From NCBI RefSeq assembly GCF_003149145.1, contig NZ_QGDQ01000001.1:310001-374000 (forward strand): DNA of 64,000 bases. The letters are read 5' to 3'. Below are positions 33,152 to 41,518 of the stretch, in pieces. Each line of letters opens with the position of its first letter. Position 1 is the first letter of the stretch. The position numbers and the translations under genes were made by a program. This DNA is from Quadrisphaera granulorum (GTDB lineage: Bacteria; Actinomycetota; Actinomycetes; Actinomycetales; Quadrisphaeraceae). Under the pieces are notes generated by a model, which saw nothing but the letters and a program-made list of their open reading frames with translations, searched no databases and was not told where the DNA came from.

Positions 33152-33580
33152 GTGAGCAGGAGCGCCGGCCGAGTGGAGCTGCCGACCAAGCCGTGCGCGG
33201 TGTGCGGTCGCACCATCACGTGGCGAAGGAAGTGGGAGCGCGACTGGGACGGCGTCCGCTACTGCTCCGATGCCTGCCGGCGCCGCGCCCGCTCGGAAAC
33301 CGGCCGGGACGTCGACGCCGCCCTCGAGGCCTCGCTGGAGCGATTGCTGGACGCGCGCCCGTCGTCGTCCTCGGTGTGCCCGTCCGAGGCGGCCCGCGTG
33401 GTCGCCGGGGAGCTGGGCATGCTGGGCGACGACGGCGAGGGCTGGCGCGACCTCATGGAGCCCGTCCGCGCTGCGGCCCGTCGGCTCGTCGTGGCGGGCC
33501 GTGCTCAGATCACGCAGCGCGGCGTCGTCGTCGACCCCGACACCGCCAAGGGTCCGATCCGGGTGCGCCGGCCTCGTTGA
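33152..33580 (+). CDS. DUF2256-DUF3253 fusion protein
   Basis: A 142-residue protein of unknown function joining two small domains. The N-terminal DUF2256-type zinc motif reads [20 protein letters not shown] then CSDACRRRA, two Cys pairs. The C-terminal DUF3253-like winged-helix part has [31 protein letters not shown], and [21 protein letters not shown]. The fold suggests nucleic-acid contact, but this is inference. The start may be GTG 33152 or GTG 33173; GGAG at 33158 could serve the latter. It converges on the stress-protein gene with an 18-base gap. Confidence 0.75.
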   Translation: MSRSAGRVELPTKPCAVCGRTITWRRKWERDWDGVRYCSDACRRRARSETGRDVDAALEASLERLLDARPSSSSVCPSEAARVVAGELGMLGDDGEGWRDLMEPVRAAARRLVVAGRAQITQRGVVVDPDTAKGPIRVRRPR

Positions 33581-33598
33581 CCTCCGCCCCCACTGACC

Positions 33599-34063
33599 TC
33601 AGGTGCGGGTGGGGCGCCAGACGAGCACCGAGCACGGCGCGGAGTGCTGCACCCGCAGCGCCGTCGACCCCAGCAGCACGGTCTTGGTGAGGCCCTTGCT
33701 GCCGGAGGCCAGCACGATGAGGTCGCCGCGGAACTCCTCGGCCGCCTCGACGATCTCGGCCGCCGCCGAGCCGCTGCGCACCTGGGTGCGCACGCGCGCG
33801 GCCCAGCCTTCGAGGGCCGCAGCCACCACGGCCACGGCGGACTCGGCCTCCTGGCGGTAGCTCGGTGACGTCGGGTCGGGCCCCGGGCTGGGTCGTCCGG
33901 CGGAGCCGATCTCGTCACGGAACGGCACCGCGGCCGTCGGGCTCAGCACCGCGACCACGAGGACCTCCTCGACGTGCGCGGCGTCGAGCAGCCCGGGCAG
34001 CGCCCGCGCGGCCTCCAGTGACTCCAGCGACCCGTCGGTCGCCACGACCACCCTCGTCGCCAT
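33599..34063 (-). CDS. Universal stress protein (UspA family)
   Basis: A single-domain Usp of 154 residues. It starts RVVVATDGSLESLEAAR, the usual first strand and Asp of the nucleotide site. The C-terminal ATP-binding stretch reads LASGSKGLTKTVLLGSTALRV. Compared with the classical G-2x-G-9x-G(S/T) pattern it keeps the last Gly-Ser but not the first two glycines in register, so ATP binding is uncertain. The ATG overlaps the stop of the upstream APC permease (TGATG), which suggests the stress protein works with or is regulated with that transporter. Confidence 0.85.
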   Translation of the reverse strand: MATRVVVATDGSLESLEAARALPGLLDAAHVEEVLVVAVLSPTAAVPFRDEIGSAGRPSPGPDPTSPSYRQEAESAVAVVAAALEGWAARVRTQVRSGSAAAEIVEAAEEFRGDLIVLASGSKGLTKTVLLGSTALRVQHSAPCSVLVWRPTRT

Positions 34064-35514
34064 CAGCGGCTCCTCTCGTCAGGCACACCGTCGGGCACGT
34101 CCGGGTCGCCCGCACGTTCGACACCGTCCGCGAGCAGCGCCTCGTGGTTCGCCCCGCCGCCACGGGCACGCTGCACCGCGTAGAGCACCCCGCCGACCGC
34201 CAGCAGCCCGGCCACCCAGTACAGGGACGTCGGGTCATCCACGATGGTGTAGACGAGGATCGCCGCGTTGCCGACGATCCCCAGCAGCAGCAGCGGCGTG
34301 TTGGCGCGGAAGACGCCGTCGTGCTCGTCCTTGCCGCGCTGCTTGAGCGCGCAGACGATGACCAGCGCGTACACGAACACGAGGAAGACCACCGTGATGG
34401 TGGCGAGCCGTTCCACGACGTCGGGCCCGCCCAGCGCGGTCAAGAGTGACCCCACGATCATGAGCAGGACGACGACGGCCAGCGTGAAGCCCAGCGCCAC
34501 GACCGGGCTGCGCCGCGTGGGATGCACCCGGGCGAACACGCGGGGCATCACCCCGACGCGGCCCATGCCGTAGAGGATCCGTGCCCCGGCGGCGGTGGTG
34601 ACGAGCGTGGTGTTGCTGATGGCAATCATCGCGATGATGGAGAACAGGATGATCATGACTCCGACGGGCAGCGGCAGCAGCCCCGCCTCCACCACCTCGA
34701 GCAGGGCGGCGTCGGCGCCGGCCAGCTGGTCGACGGGGACGACGAGCGCCGCCGATACGGCGACGATGACGTAGATGACGCCGGCTGTGACCATGCCGCC
34801 GACGAGTGCGCGGGGGAAGTTCCGCGAGGGATTGATGGTCTCCTCCGCGACGTTCGCCGCGTTCTCGAAGCCGGTCATGGCGAAGAACGCCAGCGTGACT
34901 CCGGCGACGACGGCGATGATCGGGCTTCCCTCGGTGGAGAACTCGGTCAGCACCGACAGGTCAGCATCACCGCTGGTCAGGGCGATGACGCCGATGGCGG
35001 CGATGATGACGAGACCGGCGACCTCGACGAAGGTCATCACCATGTTGATGACTACGGACTCCGTGATGCCGATGTAGTTGACCACCGCGACGAGCGCCAC
35101 GAAGACCACCGAGACCAGCAGGGCCGGTGGCAGGTCGAAGAGGGAGCCGAAGTACCGCGAGAAGCCGCTGGCCAGGGAGCCGATGGCGGCGAACGACGCC
35201 GAGAGCATGCAGATGGTGATGAAGAACGTCAGCGTCGGATTGCGGAACGCCTTGCTGACGTACAGCGACGCCCCGGCGGCCTGCGGATACTTCGTGACGA
35301 GCTCCGCGTAGGCCAGACCCGTGATCGCGGCGACGGTGACGCCCGCTGCGAAGGCGATCCAGAACGCCCCGCCGACTGCGCCGGCCACGAGGCCGATGAG
35401 CACGTACACGCCGGAGCCGAGAACGTCCCCGAGAACGTAGAAGTACAGGAGCCGGCCGGTGATGGTCCGCTTGAGGCCTTCGTCGGAGACGGTGCCCGTC
35501 GTCGTCGTCGCCAT
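34063..35514 (-). CDS. APC-family amino acid/polyamine permease
   Basis: A membrane transporter of 483 residues with about 12 hydrophobic segments. The first helix region FYVLGDVLGSGVYVLIGLVAGAVGG has the broken TM1 glycine motif that binds the substrate amino group in the APC superfamily. FFAMTGFENAANVAEETINPSRNFPRALVGG near residue 215 is the TM6-loop signature. The C-terminal 40 residues are cytoplasmic. The substrate is not determinable. ATG 35514 is the only good start. APC-Usp pairs are common in actinobacteria. Confidence 0.88.
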   Translation of the reverse strand: MATTTTGTVSDEGLKRTITGRLLYFYVLGDVLGSGVYVLIGLVAGAVGGAFWIAFAAGVTVAAITGLAYAELVTKYPQAAGASLYVSKAFRNPTLTFFITICMLSASFAAIGSLASGFSRYFGSLFDLPPALLVSVVFVALVAVVNYIGITESVVINMVMTFVEVAGLVIIAAIGVIALTSGDADLSVLTEFSTEGSPIIAVVAGVTLAFFAMTGFENAANVAEETINPSRNFPRALVGGMVTAGVIYVIVAVSAALVVPVDQLAGADAALLEVVEAGLLPLPVGVMIILFSIIAMIAISNTTLVTTAAGARILYGMGRVGVMPRVFARVHPTRRSPVVALGFTLAVVVLLMIVGSLLTALGGPDVVERLATITVVFLVFVYALVIVCALKQRGKDEHDGVFRANTPLLLLGIVGNAAILVYTIVDDPTSLYWVAGLLAVGGVLYAVQRARGGGANHEALLADGVERAGDPDVPDGVPDERSR

Positions 35515-35598
35515 GGCAGCACAGCTTGCACCTCAGCTGTGACAGACGCGTTTCGAGAACGGGGCAGTCGTTGTTCAGGAGGCCTGGGGCAGAGGTGC

Positions 35599-37095
35599 TC
35601 AGACGCCCCGCTCAGCGGGCAGCAGGCCCCGCTGGACCGCCTTGACGAGCTCGGCGTGGTCGGCCTCGGTCTGGTCGGCGTAGCGGCGCGCGAAGGTGGC
35701 CAGCGCGTCGTCGGCCTTGTCGGAGGAGCCGAGGTACCCGGCGATCATCGAGGCACCCGACGTGCGGGCGTGCCCCTTGGCCAGGAGCTGGGCGCACACG
35801 CCGGCGTAGTCGCGGAGCGCGTTGGCGCCGATGCCGTCGAGCACCACGCTGCCCTTCATGTTCCGGAACTGCCGCACGTAGTACTGCCGCTCGCCGACCG
35901 TCGTCCATCCCAGCAGCGGGTCGGAGGTGGTCTGCAGCGCCTGCTCGTACTCCACCACCCGCTGGCCCTGGTGCTTGTGCCAGGCGTTGTCGCCGTGGAC
36001 GAAGGGGGCGACGACGGAGCGTCGAGCCTGCTTGAGCTGCAGGAACACCACGTCGTTGCTGTCGGAGCCCTCGAGCAGCGCCACGTAGGCGCGCAGCCCC
36101 ACGCTGCCGACGCCGACCACCTTGTGCGCGATGTCGACCAGCGTGTACCCGCCGAGCAGACGGCCCCAGTGCGGCGCGAGCGTGGACAGGTAGTTGTCGA
36201 GTGCCTCGGCGAGCAGGGGGGCGTCGTCGGGCTCGGGGCGGGTAATGAGCGGTGGCTCGACCACGATGCGCCGCGTGAACACGGCCCCGCCCGGGGTGTC
36301 GTCGGGTGCCTCCTGGGCCACCACCTCGGTGAAGCGGGGCAGCGCGCGGTCACTGGTGCGGTGGCGGGCCCGCTTGGCGGCCCGCTCCACCTCGTGGCGC
36401 AGGCCCGGGTCCTTCGTGGCGCTGGCCAGGCGATCGACGCCGAAGCTCGTCCAGCTGCGCTCCAGCAGCGGTTGCTCGGACAGCTCGTGGAGGTGCTCTC
36501 GGTAGCCCCGCACGGCTGCTCGGACCGCGCGAGCGCAGGAGTCCTCCGTGAGCCCGGCCTGCCGGCCGGCGACCCAGGTGCTCGCCACGAGCCGCCGCAG
36601 GTCCCACTCCCACGGGCCGGGGTGCGCCTCGTCGAAGTCGTTGAGGTCCAGCACCAGCTCCCGCGACGGCGAGCCGTACAGGCCGACGTTGCCGATGTGG
36701 GAGTCACCGCAGATCACCGGCGTGATGCCGGTGGCCGGAAGGGTGGCGAGGTCGGCGGCCATGAGACCCGCTGTGCCCCGCAGGAAGCCGTAGGGGCTCG
36801 CCGCCATGCGGCCGATGCGCACCGGAACGAGCCGCTCCAGACGGCCCTCGTGGGCCTCGCGGATCTGGTCGACGACGCTGCGCCGGTCTGCCGCGGGCTG
36901 CCAGTCCGCCAAAGCGGAGCGCGGCACCTGATGCCGCAGGTCCTTCCCCAGTGCGTACCGCTCCGCGCGAGGAAGCGGCCGCGAGCGCAGAGAGCCGTAG
37001 GGAGCGGAGTCTGCCTGCGCCAACACCACGTGCCCGGGACGGCCCGGCTCGCGGAGGTGTCCGGTCTCGATGCCCACGAGGCCGGAGCGTCCCAT
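35599..37095 (-). CDS. DUF2252 family protein (kinase-like fold)
   Basis: A 498-residue protein of the uncharacterised DUF2252 family, distantly related to aminoglycoside-phosphotransferase-like kinases. Conserved stretches are RMAASPYGFLRGTAGLMAADLA near residue 95, ICGDSHIGNVGLYGSPSRELVLDLNDFDEAHPGPWEWDLRRL near 130-165 (a kinase-like HxGN then DxxD catalytic pair), and FLQLKQARRSV near 355. The ATG at 37095 is chosen because the frame upstream is low-complexity and overlaps the divergent ABC gene. The physiological substrate is unknown. Confidence 0.82.
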   Translation of the reverse strand: MGRSGLVGIETGHLREPGRPGHVVLAQADSAPYGSLRSRPLPRAERYALGKDLRHQVPRSALADWQPAADRRSVVDQIREAHEGRLERLVPVRIGRMAASPYGFLRGTAGLMAADLATLPATGITPVICGDSHIGNVGLYGSPSRELVLDLNDFDEAHPGPWEWDLRRLVASTWVAGRQAGLTEDSCARAVRAAVRGYREHLHELSEQPLLERSWTSFGVDRLASATKDPGLRHEVERAAKRARHRTSDRALPRFTEVVAQEAPDDTPGGAVFTRRIVVEPPLITRPEPDDAPLLAEALDNYLSTLAPHWGRLLGGYTLVDIAHKVVGVGSVGLRAYVALLEGSDSNDVVFLQLKQARRSVVAPFVHGDNAWHKHQGQRVVEYEQALQTTSDPLLGWTTVGERQYYVRQFRNMKGSVVLDGIGANALRDYAGVCAQLLAKGHARTSGASMIAGYLGSSDKADDALATFARRYADQTEADHAELVKAVQRGLLPAERGV

Positions 37096-37139
37096 CTCGA
37101 CCCGGCCCAGCGGAAGTAAGGGGATCCTTACCCGCCATC

Positions 37140-37145
37140 TAAGGT
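37140..37145 (+). promoter_or_regulatory. TANNNT box for the ABC exporter
   Basis: TAAGGT ends 8 bases before GTG 37154, between the divergent DUF2252 and ABC exporter genes. Confidence 0.5.
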
Positions 37146-37153
37146 GGTGGTCC

Positions 37154-38938
37154 GTGACCTCTGCCACGCCGCCGCTGCGCGCCCTCTGGCGCCACCACCG
37201 CAGGTACCGGCCGCGCTTCGCCCTCGCGGTGCTCATGACCGTGCTCAACACCGCCGCGGACGTCGCGCCGGAGCTGCTGCTGGGCGTGGCCATCGACATC
37301 GTGGTGCGCGGGTCCGACTCCTTCGTGGGCACGGTCTTCGGGATCGAGGGGCGCTTCGAGCAGCTCGTCGTCGTCGCCGTCGTCAACGCCCTCGTGTGGG
37401 TGGTGGAGTCGCTCACCGACTACGCAGCGTCCGTCCTGTGGCGGGGCCTGGCGCAGGCCGTGCAGGACGAGCTGCGCACCGAGGCGTACACGGCGGTGCA
37501 GGCCATGGACATCGGCTGGCACGAGCGCACGCCGTCCGGCCAGGTGCTCTCCGTGCTCTCCGACGACGTCAACCAGCTGGAGCGCTTCCTCGACGTCGGC
37601 GCGCGCACGGTGCTGCACACGGCGCTCACGGTGGTGTTCGTGGGGATCGTCTTCGGGGCGACGTCGTGGCAGGTGACGGTGCTCGCGTTCCTGCCGGTGC
37701 CCGTCATCGCGTGGGGTTCGATCCGGTTCCAACGCCGCCTGGAGCCGCTCTACGCCGACGTGCGCTCCACCGCGGGTGAGGTTGCGGCGGTCGTGGCCGG
37801 GAACCTCGGCGGCGTCGCCACCATCCGTGCCTTCACCGCCGAGCAGCGCGAGAGCGCCCGCGTGGCGAGGGCCTCGCGCGAGTACCGGCTGGCCAACGCG
37901 CGGGCCATCCGCTCCAGCTCCGCGTTCGTGCCGCTGATCCGGATGGCGATCCTCGCCGGGTTCTCCGCCACGCTGCTGCTCGGCGGCTGGTACACGCTCC
38001 AGGGCCGCCTCGAGGTGGGCCTGTTCACCGTGCTCGTCTTCATGACGCAGCGCCTGCTGTGGCCGCTCACCGACCTCGGCCAGACCCTCGACCTCTACCA
38101 GCGCGCCATGGCCTCCACGCGGCGCATCTTCGGGCTGCTCGAGCTGCGCCCGTCCGCCGTGGAGGGGAGCGTCGCGCTGCCGTCTCCGCCGCGCGGGGCC
38201 CTGGAGCTGCGCGGGGTGCGGTTCGGGTACGACGACGGACCCGACGTCCTGCAGGGCGTCGACCTGGTGGTCCCCGCCGGCGAGACCCACGCCGTGGTGG
38301 GGACGACGGGCGCGGGCAAGTCCTCCCTGCTGCGCCTCGTGCTGCGCTTCGCCGACCCGCGCGCGGGATCGGTGCTGCTCGACGGGCGCGACGTGCGCGA
38401 GCTCACCTGGGACTCGCTGCGGGGCGCCATCGGCTACGTCAGCCAGGACGCCTTCCTCTTCCACGGCACCGTGCGCGAGAACATCGCCTACGGCCGCCCC
38501 GACGCCACCGACGCCCAGGTCGAGGAGGCCGCCCGCGCCGCCGAGGCGCACGACTTCGTGGCGGCCCTGCCCGACGGGTACGCCACCGTGGTGGGGGAGC
38601 GCGGCCAGACGCTGTCGGGCGGACAGCGCCAGCGGCTCGCCCTGGCACGGGCGCTGCTGCGCGACCCAGCGCTGCTCGTGCTCGACGAGGCGACCTCCGC
38701 CGTCGACACCGAGACCGAGGCCGCCATCCAACGGTCTCTGGCGCGGGTCACGGCCACCCGGACGGCCCTCGTGGTGGCGCACCGCCTGTCCACCGTCCGC
38801 GACGCCGACCGGATCTGGGTGCTGTCCGCCGGGCGCGTGGCGGAGAGCGGCACGCACGACGAGCTCGTCGCCCGCGGTGGCGCCTACGCCGGCCTGTGGG
38901 CCGTGCAGACCGGCGAGCACGCCCCCTCCTCTCCGTGA
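37154..38938 (+). CDS. ABC exporter half-transporter (permease-ATPase fusion)
   Basis: A 594-residue exporter half. Residues 1-320 hold the six-helix type IV ABC membrane domain, with coupling-helix material around ERTPSGQVLSVLSDDVNQLERF. Residues 350-594 hold the ATPase: Walker A GTTGAGKSS near 384, Q-loop YVSQDAFLF, signature LSGGQRQRLALARAL near 493, Walker B LLVLDEATSAVDT, and switch His in VVAHRLSTVRDADR. It probably works as a homodimer because no partner gene is adjacent. The cargo (lipid, peptide or drug) cannot be read. GTG 37154 follows a leaderless-type promoter. Confidence 0.92.
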   Translation: MTSATPPLRALWRHHRRYRPRFALAVLMTVLNTAADVAPELLLGVAIDIVVRGSDSFVGTVFGIEGRFEQLVVVAVVNALVWVVESLTDYAASVLWRGLAQAVQDELRTEAYTAVQAMDIGWHERTPSGQVLSVLSDDVNQLERFLDVGARTVLHTALTVVFVGIVFGATSWQVTVLAFLPVPVIAWGSIRFQRRLEPLYADVRSTAGEVAAVVAGNLGGVATIRAFTAEQRESARVARASREYRLANARAIRSSSAFVPLIRMAILAGFSATLLLGGWYTLQGRLEVGLFTVLVFMTQRLLWPLTDLGQTLDLYQRAMASTRRIFGLLELRPSAVEGSVALPSPPRGALELRGVRFGYDDGPDVLQGVDLVVPAGETHAVVGTTGAGKSSLLRLVLRFADPRAGSVLLDGRDVRELTWDSLRGAIGYVSQDAFLFHGTVRENIAYGRPDATDAQVEEAARAAEAHDFVAALPDGYATVVGERGQTLSGGQRQRLALARALLRDPALLVLDEATSAVDTETEAAIQRSLARVTATRTALVVAHRLSTVRDADRIWVLSAGRVAESGTHDELVARGGAYAGLWAVQTGEHAPSSP

Positions 38939-39003
38939 TCATGGACGTCCGCCACCCTGGCGGCACCGTGTAACGCTTCCGCTGCCCCACGGCAAGGAGG
39001 GGT

Positions 39004-39684
39004 GTGAGCACGCCTCCCGCCGCGAGGAGCCGACCAAGCCGGTCTGATGGCCGGCCCGGCAGCACGAACGAGCTGCCGCATCTGTGTGGCCGCATCGGCG
39101 CCGACCCCGACGCGCTCGAGGCGCTGTATCGCGCCTGCGTCCGCGACGTGGAGCGCTTCGTCGCGCGGCGTGTGCGCGACCCGTACGACGTCGCCGACCT
39201 CACGGCCGACGTCTTCGTCCGCGCCATCGGCTCCGCCGGCACCTACGACGCCGCGCGCGCCAGCCCCGTCGCGTGGCTGCTCGGCATCGCCCGCCACGTG
39301 GTCGCCGGTCACCACGAGGCCACCGCCCGCCGCCAGCACGTCGAGCGCCGCGTCGAGGCGCGGCGCTTCGTCGACGACGACGCCCACGAGCGGCTCGCCG
39401 AGCAGGTCGACGCCGCCGCCCGCGCCCGCCACCTGCACGGCGAGCTCGCGGCGCTGCCGCCGCCGCTGCGCGCGGTGCTGGAGCTCGTCGTCGTCGACGA
39501 CCTCCCACTCGTCGACGTGGCCCAGGTGCTCGGCATCAGCCCCGGCGCGGCACGCGTGCGGCTGCACCGCGCCCGGGTGCGCCTGCGCCGCGCCCTCCCT
39601 GCTCTCACCGACCCCACCGACCCCACCGACCCCACCGACCCCACCGACCCCACCGACCCAGCTGACCGATCGACGGAGGCTTGA
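39004..39684 (+). CDS. ECF-type RNA polymerase sigma factor
   Basis: A 226-residue sigma-70 family protein of ECF size. Region 2 runs from LEALYRACVRDVERFVARRVRDPYDVADLTADVFVRAI with the -10-recognition part RASPVAWLLGIARHVVAGHH. Region 4 is ALPPPLRAVLELVVVDDLPLVDVAQVLGISPGAARVRLHRARVRLRRAL, a standard helix-turn-helix. An unusual tail of six Thr-Asp-Pro repeats, made by a 9-base tandem repeat, follows directly. AAGGAGG lies very close to GTG 39004. The next gene encodes a single-pass membrane partner, probably controlling it. Confidence 0.9.
   Translation: MSTPPAARSRPSRSDGRPGSTNELPHLCGRIGADPDALEALYRACVRDVERFVARRVRDPYDVADLTADVFVRAIGSAGTYDAARASPVAWLLGIARHVVAGHHEATARRQHVERRVEARRFVDDDAHERLAEQVDAAARARHLHGELAALPPPLRAVLELVVVDDLPLVDVAQVLGISPGAARVRLHRARVRLRRALPALTDPTDPTDPTDPTDPTDPADRSTEA
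39606..39659 (+). repeat. 9-bp tandem repeat (six perfect copies) in the ECF sigma tail
   Basis: Six perfect copies of CACCGACCC encode (TDP)6 at the C-terminus of the sigma factor, just before its stop codon. Copy number could vary without breaking the frame. Confidence 0.95.
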
Positions 39685-39685
39685 C

Positions 39686-40387
39686 ATGGACGCCGAGAAC
39701 GACAGGCTCGACCGACCTGACCGGTTCGAGCAGGACCAGCGCATGGGCGCCTACGACGCCCGCATGCTCACCGCGCTGCGCGAGCTCGTCGCCGAGCAGA
39801 GCAGCGCCGAGCAGAGCAGCGCCGCGCCGGGCGGCGCCCACGAGCGCGCCCGCAGGCGCTGGACCCGCAACCCGCTCCTCGTGGCGGCAGCCGCCGCAGC
39901 CGTGGTGGCCGGTGGGCTCGTCGTCGTCCCCACCCTCCAGGCCGAACCGGCGTGGGCGGTCAGCCGTGACGCAGCGGGGGACGTCGACGTGCAGGTCAAC
40001 CGCTTCGACGACGCCGCGGGCCTGGAACGGGCGCTGGAGGCGGAGGGGATCCACGCCGATGTGACGTTCCTGCCGGACGGCACCTGGTGCGCCCCCGGTC
40101 GCTATGACGAGGACCAGGACCGCACGCCCTCCGGGACCAGCGTCGCCATCGGCGAGGGGCACTTCGGTGCTTCCGTCCCGGCCGGCGGAGCGCCGGAAGG
40201 GACCACCCTCGTCATCACCGCGTCCGCCCGGTCGATGACGGACGCCGAGCTGCGGGCACTCGACGAGGACCCAGGTGACAACGTCTTCGTCGACAGCGCG
40301 ACGACGTCCCGGGTCGAGTTCCTCGTGGTCGCCGGGCCGGTGGCCCCCTGCACGGCTGAGCCCGCACCGCCGCTGGACGCCGGGTAG
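39686..40387 (+). CDS. Single-pass membrane protein, candidate ECF sigma regulator
   Basis: A 233-residue protein starting one base after the sigma stop codon, with GGAGG before ATG 39686. Residues 1-65 are charged and cytoplasmic-looking, with a short AEQSS repeat. One membrane helix lies near residues 68-90 ([20 protein letters not shown]). About 140 residues outside include [12 protein letters not shown] and a second cysteine near the end. Placement and topology suggest an anti-sigma or sensor partner. It lacks the HxxxCxxC zinc motif of ZAS anti-sigma factors. I recognise no named family. Confidence 0.75.
   Translation: MDAENDRLDRPDRFEQDQRMGAYDARMLTALRELVAEQSSAEQSSAAPGGAHERARRRWTRNPLLVAAAAAAVVAGGLVVVPTLQAEPAWAVSRDAAGDVDVQVNRFDDAAGLERALEAEGIHADVTFLPDGTWCAPGRYDEDQDRTPSGTSVAIGEGHFGASVPAGGAPEGTTLVITASARSMTDAELRALDEDPGDNVFVDSATTSRVEFLVVAGPVAPCTAEPAPPLDAG
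39791..39820 (+). repeat. 15-bp tandem duplication in the sigma-partner gene
   Basis: Two perfect copies of GCCGAGCAGAGCAGC encode [10 protein letters not shown] near residue 36. The repeat keeps the frame. Confidence 0.9.
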
Positions 40388-40399
40388 ATGCAGCGTCGG

Positions 40400-40405
40400 T
40401 AGCCT
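40400..40405 (+). promoter_or_regulatory. TANNNT box for leuB
   Basis: TAGCCT ends 8 bases before the leuB ATG; a leaderless-type start. Confidence 0.55.
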
Positions 40406-40413
40406 CTGGGGCC

Positions 40414-41493
40414 ATGACCAGCACCGCTGCAGCGTCCCCTGTGCCGTCGACCCCGCCCTCGAGCATCGACCTCGCCGTCATCGCCGGTGACGGCATCGGC
40501 CCGGAGGTCGTGGCCGAGGGCCTCAAGGTGCTGGGCGTCGCGCTCGAGCCGTCCGGCGCGAAGGTCTCCACCACCGAGTACGACCTCGGCGCCAAGCGCT
40601 GGCACGCCACCGGCGAGACGCTGCCCGACAGCGTGCTCGAGGAGGTCCGCGGCGCGGACGCGATCCTGCTCGGCGCCGTCGGCGACCCGGGGGTGCCCTC
40701 CGGCGTCCTTGAGCGCGGCCTGCTGCTCAAGCTGCGCTTCGAGCTCGACCACTACGTCAACCTGCGCCCCGGCAAGCTCTTCCCGGGCGTGCGCGGGCCC
40801 CTGGCCGACCCGGGCGACGTCGACTTCGTCGTCGTCCGCGAGGGCACCGAGGGCCCGTACACCGGCAACGGCGGCGCGCTGCGCGTCGGCACGCCCCACG
40901 AGGTGGCCACCGAGGTCAGCGTCAACACCGCCTTCGGCGTGGAGCGCGTGGTGCGCGACGCCTTCGCCCGTGCCCAGGCCCGCCCCCGCAAGAAGCTCAC
41001 CCTGGTGCACAAGCACAACGTGCTGACGTTCGCGGGGCACCTGTGGCGGCGCACCGTCGAGCGCGTCGGGGCGGAGTTCCCCGAGGTCGCTGTCGACTAC
41101 AACCACGTCGACGCCGCCACGATCTACCTCGTGCAGGACCCGTCCCGCTACGACGTCATCGTCACCGACAACCTCTTCGGCGACATCGTCACCGACCTCG
41201 CCGCCGCCGTCTGCGGCGGCATCGGCCTCGCGGCCAGCGGCAACATCAACCCCGACCGCACCGCGCCGTCGATGTTCGAGCCCGTCCACGGCTCCGCTCC
41301 CGACATCGCCGGGCAGGGCATCGCCGACCCCACCGCCACCGTGCTCAGCGTGGGCATGCTGCTGGCGCACCTCGGCCACACCGACGCCGCCGCCCGCGTC
41401 GAGGCGGCCGTCGCGGCCGACCTGGCCGAGCGCGGGACGGCGAAGCGCTCCACCTCCGAGGTGGGCGACGCCCTGGCCGCGCGCCTGGCCTGA
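40414..41493 (+). CDS. leuB: 3-Isopropylmalate dehydrogenase
   Basis: NAD-dependent oxidative decarboxylase of leucine synthesis, 359 residues. It begins with a 15-residue Ala/Ser/Pro lead, then [21 protein letters not shown]. Substrate-binding arginines are in the [20 protein letters not shown] region near residue 97. The metal-binding and signature stretch [35 protein letters not shown] lies near residues 247-280. The LeuB-type (rather than isocitrate dehydrogenase) pattern and the pathway neighbours support the call. It could also accept methylmalate in the citramalate route to isoleucine. Confidence 0.94.
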   Translation: MTSTAAASPVPSTPPSSIDLAVIAGDGIGPEVVAEGLKVLGVALEPSGAKVSTTEYDLGAKRWHATGETLPDSVLEEVRGADAILLGAVGDPGVPSGVLERGLLLKLRFELDHYVNLRPGKLFPGVRGPLADPGDVDFVVVREGTEGPYTGNGGALRVGTPHEVATEVSVNTAFGVERVVRDAFARAQARPRKKLTLVHKHNVLTFAGHLWRRTVERVGAEFPEVAVDYNHVDAATIYLVQDPSRYDVIVTDNLFGDIVTDLAAAVCGGIGLAASGNINPDRTAPSMFEPVHGSAPDIAGQGIADPTATVLSVGMLLAHLGHTDAAARVEAAVAADLAERGTAKRSTSEVGDALAARLA

Positions 41494-41518
41494 CCGACGG
41501 CCTGATCGACGGGCCGGC

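Noticed and set aside
38951-38965. Small CCGCC/GGCGG hairpin after the ABC exporter as a terminator
   Set aside because: Only a 5-bp stem with no U-tract, so too weak to list as a feature.
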